NCBI GenBank assembly: GCA_030824585.1
Contig: JAVBXM010000020.1
Coordinates: forward strand, 1 to 64,000
Direction: 5' to 3'
Source: Phaeospirillum sp.
GTDB taxonomy: Bacteria; Pseudomonadota; Alphaproteobacteria; Rhodospirillales; Magnetospirillaceae
Length of the DNA stretch: 64,000 nucleotides
This document shows positions 56,388-64,000 of this stretch, piece by piece. Each line of letters opens with the position of its first letter. The stretch's first letter is position 1. The position numbers were made by a program, and so were the translations under genes. Below the pieces are notes generated by a model. It was given only the letters and a program-made list of their open reading frames with translations. It was not told the origin of the DNA and did not search any database.

Positions 56388-57421
56388 GACAGGCCCTTCG
56401 CGGCGGCAAGCACGCGGCTCAGCACGTCGCCATGGCCGAGGCCCAGCTCTTGCACCCGGCGGAGACCGGCGACGGCGACAGCCGTGCGGCTCGCATCGTC
56501 AGCGAGCCAACGGCGACACTGGGCCACCAGGTCACCGTCGTCGCTGAAATAGGCCGCAGTACACTCGGAAGGCAGCAAGGCCGCCATCTCTTCCGACCGT
56601 TCGTGCATCATGAACGCTCCGCAAGCAGGAATCTCGATGGATCGGGTGGTCTGCCGATCCCGGTTGAAATGTCGCAGGAAGCATAGGTTGATTTTGCTGG
56701 CACACAATACCCGGACGTAATCCTCGCCGTAGACCGGCCTGTTCTCCACCACCAGACCTGAATGGGCTCCCGCCATGCCACCCCAGCCGTTACCCCAGAC
56801 ACGGCAATTCAGCCCGGCCCGGGCCAGATGGAGAAGACTGGCGGCGCGCGGTGCCTCAAAGGTGCCGACGAAGCTGATATCGGCGCCGAAACGTGCTCTG
56901 TCGCCGTCATCCACCGTCACGGGACGGTGAAGCGACGGGTCATAGGAATTATTAACGAACAAAACCCGCCGCGCGCCGCGCGCCGGCATCTCCCCGGGCT
57001 CGGCGTTGAACGACTTGGTGGTGACCCACAGATCGAACAATGGAATGGCGGCGGCAAGCCAGTGCGACAGGTGGCGCGGGTTGACCATGTCGTCTTCCGA
57101 GATCCACACCAGCGACAGCCCCGGATTGATAGCCTTCATCCCTCGCAGGGTCCGGCGGCGCACGGTCCGGACATTGTCGAACAGGGCCAAGTCGAACTCG
57201 CGCGCATCCAGTCCCGCCAGGGTGGCATTGACCCCGGCCAGGTCGAAGGGGACCCGCAGACGGTAACTGATGCGATAGGCAAGCGACGGGACCCGTTCGC
57301 AGGAATGGCCTTCGGGCGTTGAGGGCACGAAGCGCACCGAATGGCCCAGTTGGCGCAGGGCGTCAAGCCGCTGAAGCGAGCGCGAGCCTGGAACCGATTC
57401 GGCAACGAACAGGATTCTCAT
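56384..57421 (-). CDS. Glycosyltransferase-like protein (CgeB/DUF3880-type)
   Basis: 345-residue protein beginning MRILFVAESVPGSRSLQRLDALR. It has ISFVGTFEAPRAASLL near 190, WGNGWGG near 215, and a late RSIEIPACGAFMMHERSEEM near 272, the CgeB/glycosyl-transferase-1_2 signature. The start is ATG 57421 (overlaps the next gene by 4 bases). Probably a spore-coat-glycan-type transferase acting on the same glycan as its neighbours. Confidence 0.78.
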   Translation of the reverse strand: MRILFVAESVPGSRSLQRLDALRQLGHSVRFVPSTPEGHSCERVPSLAYRISYRLRVPFDLAGVNATLAGLDAREFDLALFDNVRTVRRRTLRGMKAINPGLSLVWISEDDMVNPRHLSHWLAAAIPLFDLWVTTKSFNAEPGEMPARGARRVLFVNNSYDPSLHRPVTVDDGDRARFGADISFVGTFEAPRAASLLHLARAGLNCRVWGNGWGGMAGAHSGLVVENRPVYGEDYVRVLCASKINLCFLRHFNRDRQTTRSIEIPACGAFMMHERSEEMAALLPSECTAAYFSDDGDLVAQCRRWLADDASRTAVAVAGLRRVQELGLGHGDVLSRVLAAAKGLS

Positions 57422-58533
57422 GCCGAGCCTCTCGGTCGGTTGGTCACACGTTCGAGGGCCTGCTCCAGCCCCCGGAGATCGGCGCCAAAGTCCCAGGACT
57501 CGATTCGACGGCGCGCCTGCTCCCCCAATTCTTGCGCCCGCGGCAGAACCCGGCGCAGGGCTTCGGCCAAGGCCTCCACGTCGCCTGGCGGCACCACCGC
57601 GCCCACCTGCTCGTCCACCAGATCGTGGGCGGCACCGCATTGGGTGCTGGCGATGACGGCGGTGCCGCTGGCCATGGCCTCGTTGATGGCCAATCCCCAG
57701 GCTTCGCGCTCGGCGGCCAGGACGAAGACGTCCGCCAGGGCATAGAGTGCCGGCATCTCGGTCTGATTGCGAAAACCAAGGAAATGGACATCCTCTTCTG
57801 CCGCTGCCGCCAATTCGGCCGCCAACTCGCCGTCTCCGACGAAGAGCAGAATGGGACGCCCCCCAGGCGACGGAAAGACCTTCCGCCAAGCCGCCAACAA
57901 AGTATGTGGATGCTTTCGGCGGCTGAACTTGCCGGCGTACAGTACCACCTGCCGCTCCTCCGGCAGGCCGAGCCGGGCACGCAGATTCGGCGGCGCGGCG
58001 GCGGCATGGCGGGCGAAAAAATCGTTGTCAACGGCATAGGGCATGGAAAACACCCGGTCCGGGGGCACGCCGAGTCGGGTGTAATACTGGGCATTGCGGC
58101 CGCCGATGGCGAGGAAGCCCTGGCACAGGCCGAACAACGCCCTGAGAGCGGCACGCTTGACCACCCCGCGCCAGCCTGGACCGTCCGGCATAGCCCCATC
58201 CCAGTTCTCGCCCCGCATCAACACGGGGCGACCGAGCATCCGGACGGCCAGCAGCGCCACCTTCATCTCCCATCCCTGCCAGCCATGGAGCCAGACCACG
58301 TCGGCCCCCCACACCTCGCGGCCCAGGGCGGCGTAGTCGAACAGGGCGTGGTCGTAGCCCTCTAGCAGCGGCACGTCCCAACTCACCGCGCGGCCGAAGC
58401 CGGGGTCCAGAGTCCCGTCAGGCTTCCTCAGGAACAGCACCCGCAGCCTGATATCCGGCTGGGCGGCGATCAGCCGCAGCAGGGGCGCTTGATACTGGAT
58501 GGGATGGCTGACCACGTAGAGTAGGCGGATCAC
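57418..58533 (-). CDS. Glycosyltransferase family 4
   Basis: 371-residue GT4 enzyme: MIRLLYVVSHPIQYQAPLLRLI, then VVLYAGKFSRRKHPHTLL near 192 and the C-terminal LAAEREAWGLAINEAMASGTAVI near 270. It starts at GTG 58533 with a GTGA overlap on the upstream stop; an ATG 15 bases further out has no such coupling. Belongs to the 51.6-60.8 kb glycosyltransferase run. Confidence 0.85.
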   Translation of the reverse strand: MIRLLYVVSHPIQYQAPLLRLIAAQPDIRLRVLFLRKPDGTLDPGFGRAVSWDVPLLEGYDHALFDYAALGREVWGADVVWLHGWQGWEMKVALLAVRMLGRPVLMRGENWDGAMPDGPGWRGVVKRAALRALFGLCQGFLAIGGRNAQYYTRLGVPPDRVFSMPYAVDNDFFARHAAAAPPNLRARLGLPEERQVVLYAGKFSRRKHPHTLLAAWRKVFPSPGGRPILLFVGDGELAAELAAAAEEDVHFLGFRNQTEMPALYALADVFVLAAEREAWGLAINEAMASGTAVIASTQCGAAHDLVDEQVGAVVPPGDVEALAEALRRVLPRAQELGEQARRRIESWDFGADLRGLEQALERVTNRPRGSA

Positions 58534-59726
58534 GGCTCGTCCCCCCACCGCTGCCGCCAGGTCTCTGCCAGGCCGTCCACGAAGGCCGCCTCTCCGAACC
58601 GCTCAACCGCCAGGGCGCGCGCCGCACGGGACATCGCGTCGCGCATCGGTCGGTCGGTGACGATGGCGGCGATCCGCCCGGCCAAAGAGTGGGCGTCACC
58701 TTGGGAGAACCAGCCGGTCACCCCGTCGACGACATAGTCGTCGGGGCCATAGCCCTGGGCCGCCGCCACCACCGGCACACCGCAGGCCACCGCCTCGACA
58801 CCGACGATACCGAGGCCTTCCTGTGCCGAGGGCAGGACAAAGGCGTCGAGGCTTTGGTAGAAGGCCGGCAACCCTTCCGCCGGGACATGACCGAGAAACT
58901 CGACCTTGTCGGCGAGTCCCAGCCGCCCGGCCAGGGCCGCCAGCTCCGGCGGCGCCTCGCCGGCCAGCCGCAACCGGACGGGCGCACCGGCACGGGCCAG
59001 TTCGGCCAACGCGTCGAGCAACAGCGGCACCCGCTTGCGCGGGTCGCCCAGACGGCCCGCGAAACCGATGGTGCCGGGCTCGGCAGGGCCGGCTGGCGGC
59101 GTGAACAGCTCCAAATCCGTGGGAATGGACAGCAGACGGGAGTCGGAGGCCCCCTGCCCGGCCAAGGTCCGGCAGGTGTAGCGGCTGACCCCCATCACCG
59201 AGCAAAGAGACGAGGCCAGGACACGGCGCTGCTGGGCGAGAAGCATGGGGCGGACCACCGCCCGGTCCACCAATCGCCGGGCCCAGCCCATAGCCTCTAC
59301 CCGGTCCCGGCGGTCGTCGTCCACCGGACAGGCGCACCACAGAAGATGCGGCACGCCGCACTCCACCAGGATGTTGGCCACTAGCGGCGTCCCACCGATG
59401 GCTATGTGCCGGTCATGGCTTGCCACCAGGGTCCGCCAGGAGGCCGAGGCTCGGGTATAGGGCGCTTCCAGCTCGGGAAACCGGCACCCCACCGCATGGC
59501 TGACGAAGCCATCCCAGCACTGTCCTTCCCGGCTGCCCGGCCGCGCACCGCCGGGCAACCGCCAGGACGGGACCACCAGATCCGGATGGTCGCTGAGGGT
59601 GGCGTAGTAGGCGACGCTGACTGCCCATCCCAAACGGCGCAGATGGCGCGCCATGATCGCCGCCTTGGCCGGCACGCCACCCCGGAAGGGCGGGAGAGTC
59701 ACCAGCAGCAGCGACCCGCGGCTCAT
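58530..59726 (-). CDS. Glycosyltransferase family 4
   Basis: 398-residue GT4 enzyme: TLPPFRGGVPAKAAIMARHL near residue 9; GFAGRLGDPRKRVPLLLDAL near 220 and LPSAQEGLGIVGVEAVACGVPVV near 297 in the donor domain. ATG 59726 is 2 bases after the stop of the next gene. Sugar unknown. Confidence 0.85.
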   Translation of the reverse strand: MSRGSLLLVTLPPFRGGVPAKAAIMARHLRRLGWAVSVAYYATLSDHPDLVVPSWRLPGGARPGSREGQCWDGFVSHAVGCRFPELEAPYTRASASWRTLVASHDRHIAIGGTPLVANILVECGVPHLLWCACPVDDDRRDRVEAMGWARRLVDRAVVRPMLLAQQRRVLASSLCSVMGVSRYTCRTLAGQGASDSRLLSIPTDLELFTPPAGPAEPGTIGFAGRLGDPRKRVPLLLDALAELARAGAPVRLRLAGEAPPELAALAGRLGLADKVEFLGHVPAEGLPAFYQSLDAFVLPSAQEGLGIVGVEAVACGVPVVAAAQGYGPDDYVVDGVTGWFSQGDAHSLAGRIAAIVTDRPMRDAMSRAARALAVERFGEAAFVDGLAETWRQRWGDEP

Positions 59727-59728
59727 GG

Positions 59729-60817
59729 TCAGGGGGCCAATTCTTTAAAAATCCCGGACAGCCGCTCGGCGCAGCGGACCCAGGAGAAATCGGCGGTCCT
59801 CCGCACGGCGCGCTCCGACAGTTCCGCCCGCCGCGCCTCATCGGTCAGCAGCACCTGTACCGCCCGACACATGGAATCCACGTCCTCGGGATCGAAATAC
59901 TCCACCGCATCTCCGGCGATTTCCGGCATGGCGGTGCGGTTGGAACAGGCGGTGGGTGTCCCGCAGGCCAAGGCTTCGACCAGAGGATTACCAAAGGTCT
60001 CCACCGTCGACGGAAAAATGAAGACACGGCAGCTCTGGTAAAGGCGGCACAGTTCGGAAGGCTGGACATGGCCGAGAAAGGTAACCTTGTCGCCCAACCC
60101 CCGCTGCGCCACCGTGGCGTAAAGATCCGCCGCGTATTCGGCATCCAGCGGCTTGCCGGCGATGGTCAGGGTCAGGTCCGGATGGCGTTCCAGCAAGCGG
60201 CAAAATGCCTCCAGAAGAGTGTGGTAGTTCTTCTGGATATAGATATCGCCGACCGCCAGCAGCGTATCGCCGCGCTCACCGTTTCCCGGATGAAACTCGG
60301 GGTTGATCCCGTGATTGATCACCGTGATCTTGGATTTCAGCCAGCCGAAAGGCCAGCGGGTCAGGCTGGACACCGTGTAATTGGATACCGCGACCACCCG
60401 CCGGGCCACGCACATGGACACCAGGGTCATGAACGCCACCGCCGCCCAGTAGGCGATCTTGGCGGGCCGGGCCTCCTTCTTGACCACCGAGAGGGAATTG
60501 CGGGCCAGCAGAATGCTGTGGGGCGCCAGCAACGGGCCATAATTGGCCGGCGAATAGACGACGTCGGCCTCCACAATCCTGGCCACCAGAGGCAGCACGA
60601 ACTGCTCCCACAAGAAGGTGCGCGACATGCTCTCGCCGAACCGGAAGATGTGCAGGCGGGCAAAATCCGCCAAGCCTTCGTATTGACTTAGCTGATTGGC
60701 GTGCAGAACGAGATGCAGTTCAAGCTCGGGATCGTTGGCCAGCAACGGAACGATGTTGCTGAGATAGGTGAAGCCACCCCCCGATTTCGAGTGCAGCGCG
60801 TTTACAAGAACTCGCAC
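59729..60817 (-). CDS. Glycosyltransferase family 4
   Basis: 362-residue GT4 enzyme beginning VRVLVNALHSKSGGGFTYLSN; C-terminal LLAVGDIYIQKNYHTLL near 205 and RVFIFPSTVETFGNPLVEALACG near 272. The start is GTG 60817; the frame to 60988 adds a non-similar tail. It is the first gene of the minus-strand run, following a 183-base gap (60818-61000) in which I see no clear feature. Related to the gene at 55263. Confidence 0.85.
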   Translation of the reverse strand: MRVLVNALHSKSGGGFTYLSNIVPLLANDPELELHLVLHANQLSQYEGLADFARLHIFRFGESMSRTFLWEQFVLPLVARIVEADVVYSPANYGPLLAPHSILLARNSLSVVKKEARPAKIAYWAAVAFMTLVSMCVARRVVAVSNYTVSSLTRWPFGWLKSKITVINHGINPEFHPGNGERGDTLLAVGDIYIQKNYHTLLEAFCRLLERHPDLTLTIAGKPLDAEYAADLYATVAQRGLGDKVTFLGHVQPSELCRLYQSCRVFIFPSTVETFGNPLVEALACGTPTACSNRTAMPEIAGDAVEYFDPEDVDSMCRAVQVLLTDEARRAELSERAVRRTADFSWVRCAERLSGIFKELAP

Positions 60818-61000
60818 AGCAAGACACCCTTCAATATCGTGACTGTATGGCACAGCCGAACCTACCCCACGGAATGGGGCATCTCCTCCTGCCGAGGACT
60901 TCGGATGACTGACGCGAATCCCCTGATTTGTAGGGGATCGAATGTCCAAGCACAATGGGCTTTTCGCCGGCCCGAGCTCCGCTCTCACCTCGAAAGCGCC

Positions 61001-62104
61001 CTACTCGGAAGGGATACGCGGCGGGTCGGCAATGAAACGGCGAAACTCCTCCAGACTGATCCGGCCCAGTCTGGAGGCGCCGCGAATACGGCTGTCATAG
61101 ATGCTGCGATAGAACGAGCAGCCTTGGCAGCTTTCGGGAAAATCCCCGGCCTCCTGGCGGTCGATCAGCCCTATATAGGCGGGGTTGTCCGCCGACAGGA
61201 TGGTCGCCAGGCTGTCGCGCCCCAGATCGCCAATGATCAGGTCGTCGCGCACGGCACGGCAAGCACAGGCGTTGACCCGCCCGTCAGCCAGGATCTGGAT
61301 GTTGTAGAAGGGCTGGATGCAAGCCCCGTTCTTGGGCACCAGGCGGCCCTGGATCAGCCGCATGTCGAGACCGCCGAGATCAGCCTCGCTCACCAGCCCC
61401 CCCCAGTCATCGAGATCGTTCTGCACCACCGCCGGAACGCCCAGAGAGATCAGGCGGTTAACCGCAGCATGCAGAGGACCGTCATACGCGCCGTCCAGAC
61501 GATAGCCTCGCTCGCTGCGCAGGCATAGCGACATGCCCGGCAGGGCGCCCCTTGCCCGCACGACGGCTTCCAGCACCGCCAGGTTGTCGAGCAGACGGCG
61601 GAACTGGCACTGGCCACGCCCGGTAATCCGCTCGAAGGTCGGGAGATCATGGCCATAGAGGCTGACCACGAACAGTTTCAGGCGCGGCATGGACAATATC
61701 TCGTCCAGCTGGGCCGCATCGGCGCCGATAAGATTGGTGTAGAGCAAGATGCCCTGCTCGCCCCGTCCGATCAGGGTGTCGAGCAAGCGCAACTTGTCCA
61801 GAATGGACTTGTCCATGAACACGTCGCCGTTGATGGGCGTCAGCACAATATCGGCAAAGCCCATGGCCAGGGACTGAGTCACATAGTCGCGGAACCGCTC
61901 GGTCTCCATCACCCGCCGGGGCCGTAGACCCAATCGGTAGGTACAGAAGCTGCACTCAAGATTGCAGTGGCTGGTCGGCTCGATGAACATGTAGGTGCGC
62001 GGATGGGGGACATAGCTGCGCCCCAGTAACCGGCCGATGGCGGTATGCAGGGCCGTGGAAACCGATAGCCGCAGCGTGGCCAGCAGATTGGCGCCCTTCA
62101 TCAC
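61001..62104 (-). CDS. Radical-SAM protein with SPASM-like C-terminus
   Basis: 367-residue radical-SAM enzyme: CNLECSFC near residue 47 binds the SAM [4Fe-4S] cluster, and a C-terminal set (CIQPFYNI, DGRVNACAC, CQGCSFY near 335) forms an auxiliary-cluster domain as in SPASM proteins. The N-terminal 40 residues include an amphipathic stretch. It lies 6 bases after the B12 radical-SAM gene, so the pair is co-expressed. It may modify a sugar or peptide linked to the glycan; substrate unknown. Confidence 0.8.
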   Translation of the reverse strand: MMKGANLLATLRLSVSTALHTAIGRLLGRSYVPHPRTYMFIEPTSHCNLECSFCTYRLGLRPRRVMETERFRDYVTQSLAMGFADIVLTPINGDVFMDKSILDKLRLLDTLIGRGEQGILLYTNLIGADAAQLDEILSMPRLKLFVVSLYGHDLPTFERITGRGQCQFRRLLDNLAVLEAVVRARGALPGMSLCLRSERGYRLDGAYDGPLHAAVNRLISLGVPAVVQNDLDDWGGLVSEADLGGLDMRLIQGRLVPKNGACIQPFYNIQILADGRVNACACRAVRDDLIIGDLGRDSLATILSADNPAYIGLIDRQEAGDFPESCQGCSFYRSIYDSRIRGASRLGRISLEEFRRFIADPPRIPSE

Positions 62105-62110
62105 GGCCGA

Positions 62111-63787
62111 TCAGGTCGAGCGCAGCAGGCGCGCCGCCAACCGCCGCCGCAATCCACCCAGATCGCCCTTGGCCACCATGCGCCCCACCAGCCAAAGGCG
62201 GCGCAGCCAGACCAGAGCCGGATTGGCGCAGAAATCCAGCTGATAGCGCCAGGCCGCCAGACCGTTGGCCACCGCCCCCAGAATCGGACCGGGGCGTTCG
62301 CACAGCCGCTTGGCCAGCCACCAGACCAGGGCAGTATTCCAGGGAATCAGATAGATGCAGTTTTCCAGAACGGTCTTGCGGTCGAAGCGGGTGACCACCG
62401 GCCTGTAGATGAAGTTGTAAAGGGTGTTGTCGGCGACCTTGTCCTCGTGCAGGTCGGCCTTGGACACATATCCGGCCGCCAGGGCGCGCTCGGTCAGGGG
62501 GTAATGGGGGAAGAACTGCAGCTTGTAGGTATTGAGCTTCAGCGGCTGCGGCATGGCGGCCAGCAGGCGGATGCTCTCCTCGATGGCCTCGGCGGTGTCG
62601 AACGGGTTGCCCAAGATCAGGTCGCATTGCACCTGGACACCGCATTCGGCCAGCATGTGGGCCTTTTCCAGCAATTCCACGTTCTTTCCCGGGCGCTTCA
62701 GCACATCGGCGCGAATCTCGTCGGACCCGGATTGAATGCCGAAATGCATTTCATAGAGCCCGGCTCCGACCAGGGCGCGAACGTTGTGCTCCTTGATCAG
62801 CTTGGGAACCAACTCGCAATTGAACGGCGGCCCATCGGCTTGGCGATAGGCCTCGCTGAACTCCCGCGTCCAGTCGTCGAAAACTCCGAACACCTCGTCA
62901 TTGAAGCTGGCGAAGCGCGCCTTGGGCTGACGGGCGGCACGGTCCAGAACCTGGGCGATGACGTTGGCCGGACTGCGCAGCCGTACGAAGCGGCCGTTGC
63001 CGCGATTCATGGGAATCAGCAGGGAATTGACGCAGTAGCTGCACATATAGACGCAGCCGCGCCCGGCCATGACCAGGATTTCCTCCGCCTCCATCTCGGG
63101 ATCGTGCTCGGCGTGGCGGCCGTATTCGATAAAGTGCATCTGCGGCTCGCCATAGGCCTCGAAAGGAATGAGGTCCAGGTCCTGGATCAACATGCGCTGG
63201 CCCATGTCCACCGTCCGGCCATCGGCATCCCGATACCACAATCCCTTGATACCCGAGAGATCCCGCGATCCGGCCCGCAGCCGTTCGAGGATATCCAGGA
63301 CCACCAGTTCGCCCTCGCCCTTGCAGACGTAGTCGGCGTAACCGAGGGCCTCTTCGGGAGAGATGGTCGGGTGCTTGCCGCCGGCCACCACCGGAACGTC
63401 AGTGATCTCGCGCACGGCGGCGATGACGCGGCGTGCCGCCGGCACATAGGGGGCAAGTACGCTGATGGCCACCATGTCGGGATTGACGCGGCGCAACAGC
63501 GCCTTCAGATACCCGATCTCGTCGTCGGTGATGGGAGTATGGCGGTTGGTCAGGTTGTCCTTGAAGAACACCGCATGGGAGTCAATCCCCGACTGGCGGG
63601 CCAGCTGGTGAAAGCCACGCACCGGAAACGACTTGAAGCAGTAAAGGGAGATGAACAAGACCCGGGGGCCGTCCGGCGGAGGGAAAATCCAGGGCGGACA
63701 AGCAGCGACCTTGGCCAGCAGGGCCAGGGTGGGATCGGGATTGGCGGACGGGGTCGGGGGCGTAGGCATAGCGGCTATATAGCCCAT
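62111..63787 (-). CDS. B12-binding-domain radical-SAM protein
   Basis: 558-residue protein. The N-terminal part (about 45-170) resembles a cobalamin-binding domain (RVLFISLYCFKSF, DMVAISVLAPYVPAARRVI, VVAGGKHPTISPEEAL), and the SAM cluster motif is CVYMCSYCVNS near 246. It resembles the BchE/P-methylase class. The C-terminal 120 residues are of unknown type. The start is ATG 63787 (or ATG 63769, six residues shorter). It may carry out C-methylation or ring chemistry on a glycan or lipid precursor. Confidence 0.8.
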   Translation of the reverse strand: MGYIAAMPTPPTPSANPDPTLALLAKVAACPPWIFPPPDGPRVLFISLYCFKSFPVRGFHQLARQSGIDSHAVFFKDNLTNRHTPITDDEIGYLKALLRRVNPDMVAISVLAPYVPAARRVIAAVREITDVPVVAGGKHPTISPEEALGYADYVCKGEGELVVLDILERLRAGSRDLSGIKGLWYRDADGRTVDMGQRMLIQDLDLIPFEAYGEPQMHFIEYGRHAEHDPEMEAEEILVMAGRGCVYMCSYCVNSLLIPMNRGNGRFVRLRSPANVIAQVLDRAARQPKARFASFNDEVFGVFDDWTREFSEAYRQADGPPFNCELVPKLIKEHNVRALVGAGLYEMHFGIQSGSDEIRADVLKRPGKNVELLEKAHMLAECGVQVQCDLILGNPFDTAEAIEESIRLLAAMPQPLKLNTYKLQFFPHYPLTERALAAGYVSKADLHEDKVADNTLYNFIYRPVVTRFDRKTVLENCIYLIPWNTALVWWLAKRLCERPGPILGAVANGLAAWRYQLDFCANPALVWLRRLWLVGRMVAKGDLGGLRRRLAARLLRST

Positions 63788-63852
63788 TCACCACCAAATT
63801 TCACCCCAAACGCCGGATCGCAACAGAACGAAGGCGGACCCCGGCTTTCAGT

Positions 63853-64000
63853 TTACTTCCGTGTGCCGACACGATAGAACCGGAACCGTTCAGATTTCAC
63901 CGGGAACCACGGCGTGACCCCGAATTTGCTGTTACAGGCGGGTCTGGAGCCACTGCTCGCAGCGCATCCTCTCGCTTGCCTGGACGTAGGGTCGCGGGGT
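63853..64000 (-). pseudogene. Possible C-terminal end of a gene cut by the window, frame uncertain
   Basis: On the minus strand two reading frames look like protein ends: one stops at 63932 (ending CEQWLQTRL), the other at 63853 (with FGVTPWFPVKSERFRFYRVG). Each looks coding in a different half, so either one is a real tail or a frameshift lies near 63930. Too short to identify. Confidence 0.25.

Overview
The window reads as GC-rich, densely coding chromosomal DNA of an alphaproteobacterium. The aerobic benzoyl-CoA (box) genes with a BoxR regulator, an NAD-linked molybdenum formate dehydrogenase, moaA and a very large surface-glycan locus together suggest a Magnetospirillum-like member of the Rhodospirillales. 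That placement is inference from gene content; no rRNA or other marker is present. I saw no tRNA, rRNA, CRISPR array or insertion sequence.

Region 1 (1-11.6 kb, all on the minus strand) is a benzoate-catabolism regulon. It reads boxR, a fused formate dehydrogenase gamma/beta gene, the formate dehydrogenase alpha gene, a DUF4863 gene, an alpha/beta hydrolase, boxD, boxC and boxB. Sites of the form TGCA-N6-TGCA, the operator known for BoxR, lie in front of boxR (degenerate), the formate dehydrogenase genes, the DUF4863-hydrolase-boxD unit (degenerate) and boxCB (two sites). BoxB epoxidises benzoyl-CoA, BoxC opens the ring and releases formate, BoxD oxidises the semialdehyde, and the linked formate dehydrogenase can turn the released formate into NADH and CO2. 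Two copies of a palindromic intergenic repeat separate the units.

Region 2 (11.6-24.2 kb) is mixed housekeeping: ldcA and an mpl-type Mur ligase (murein recycling, divergent), a DUF992 exported protein, a WbuC-AbrB-NAD kinase operon, fcl-gmd (GDP-L-fucose), an MBOAT/SGNH acylation pair, and moaA divergent from a DUF2478-DUF364 fusion across an FNR-like site.

Region 3 (24.2-63.8 kb) is a long exopolysaccharide, O-antigen or LPS locus. It holds about a dozen glycosyltransferases, a heptosyltransferase and a GmhB-like phosphatase, sugar-nucleotide enzymes (two UXS-like decarboxylases, a TviB/WbpA-type dehydrogenase, a Gfo/Idh oxidoreductase, a C-methyltransferase, a cupin), an AsnB-type amidotransferase, a flippase, a GT-C-like membrane protein in AT-richer DNA, and two radical-SAM proteins. 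No polymerase or initiating transferase was recognised. A ParDE-type toxin-antitoxin pair and a 16S rRNA methyltransferase gene sit inside it.

The most unusual unit is 45.5-51.6 kb: MaoC/SDR fusion, acyl carrier protein, FkbH-like enzyme, a 40-residue membrane peptide, SGNH protein and MBOAT acyltransferase, tightly packed on one strand. It looks like a complete route from ACP-bound small hydroxyacyl group to glycan acylation in the periplasm, and is the best candidate for an undescribed system here. The extreme right end (63.85-64 kb) may hold the tail of another minus-strand gene.
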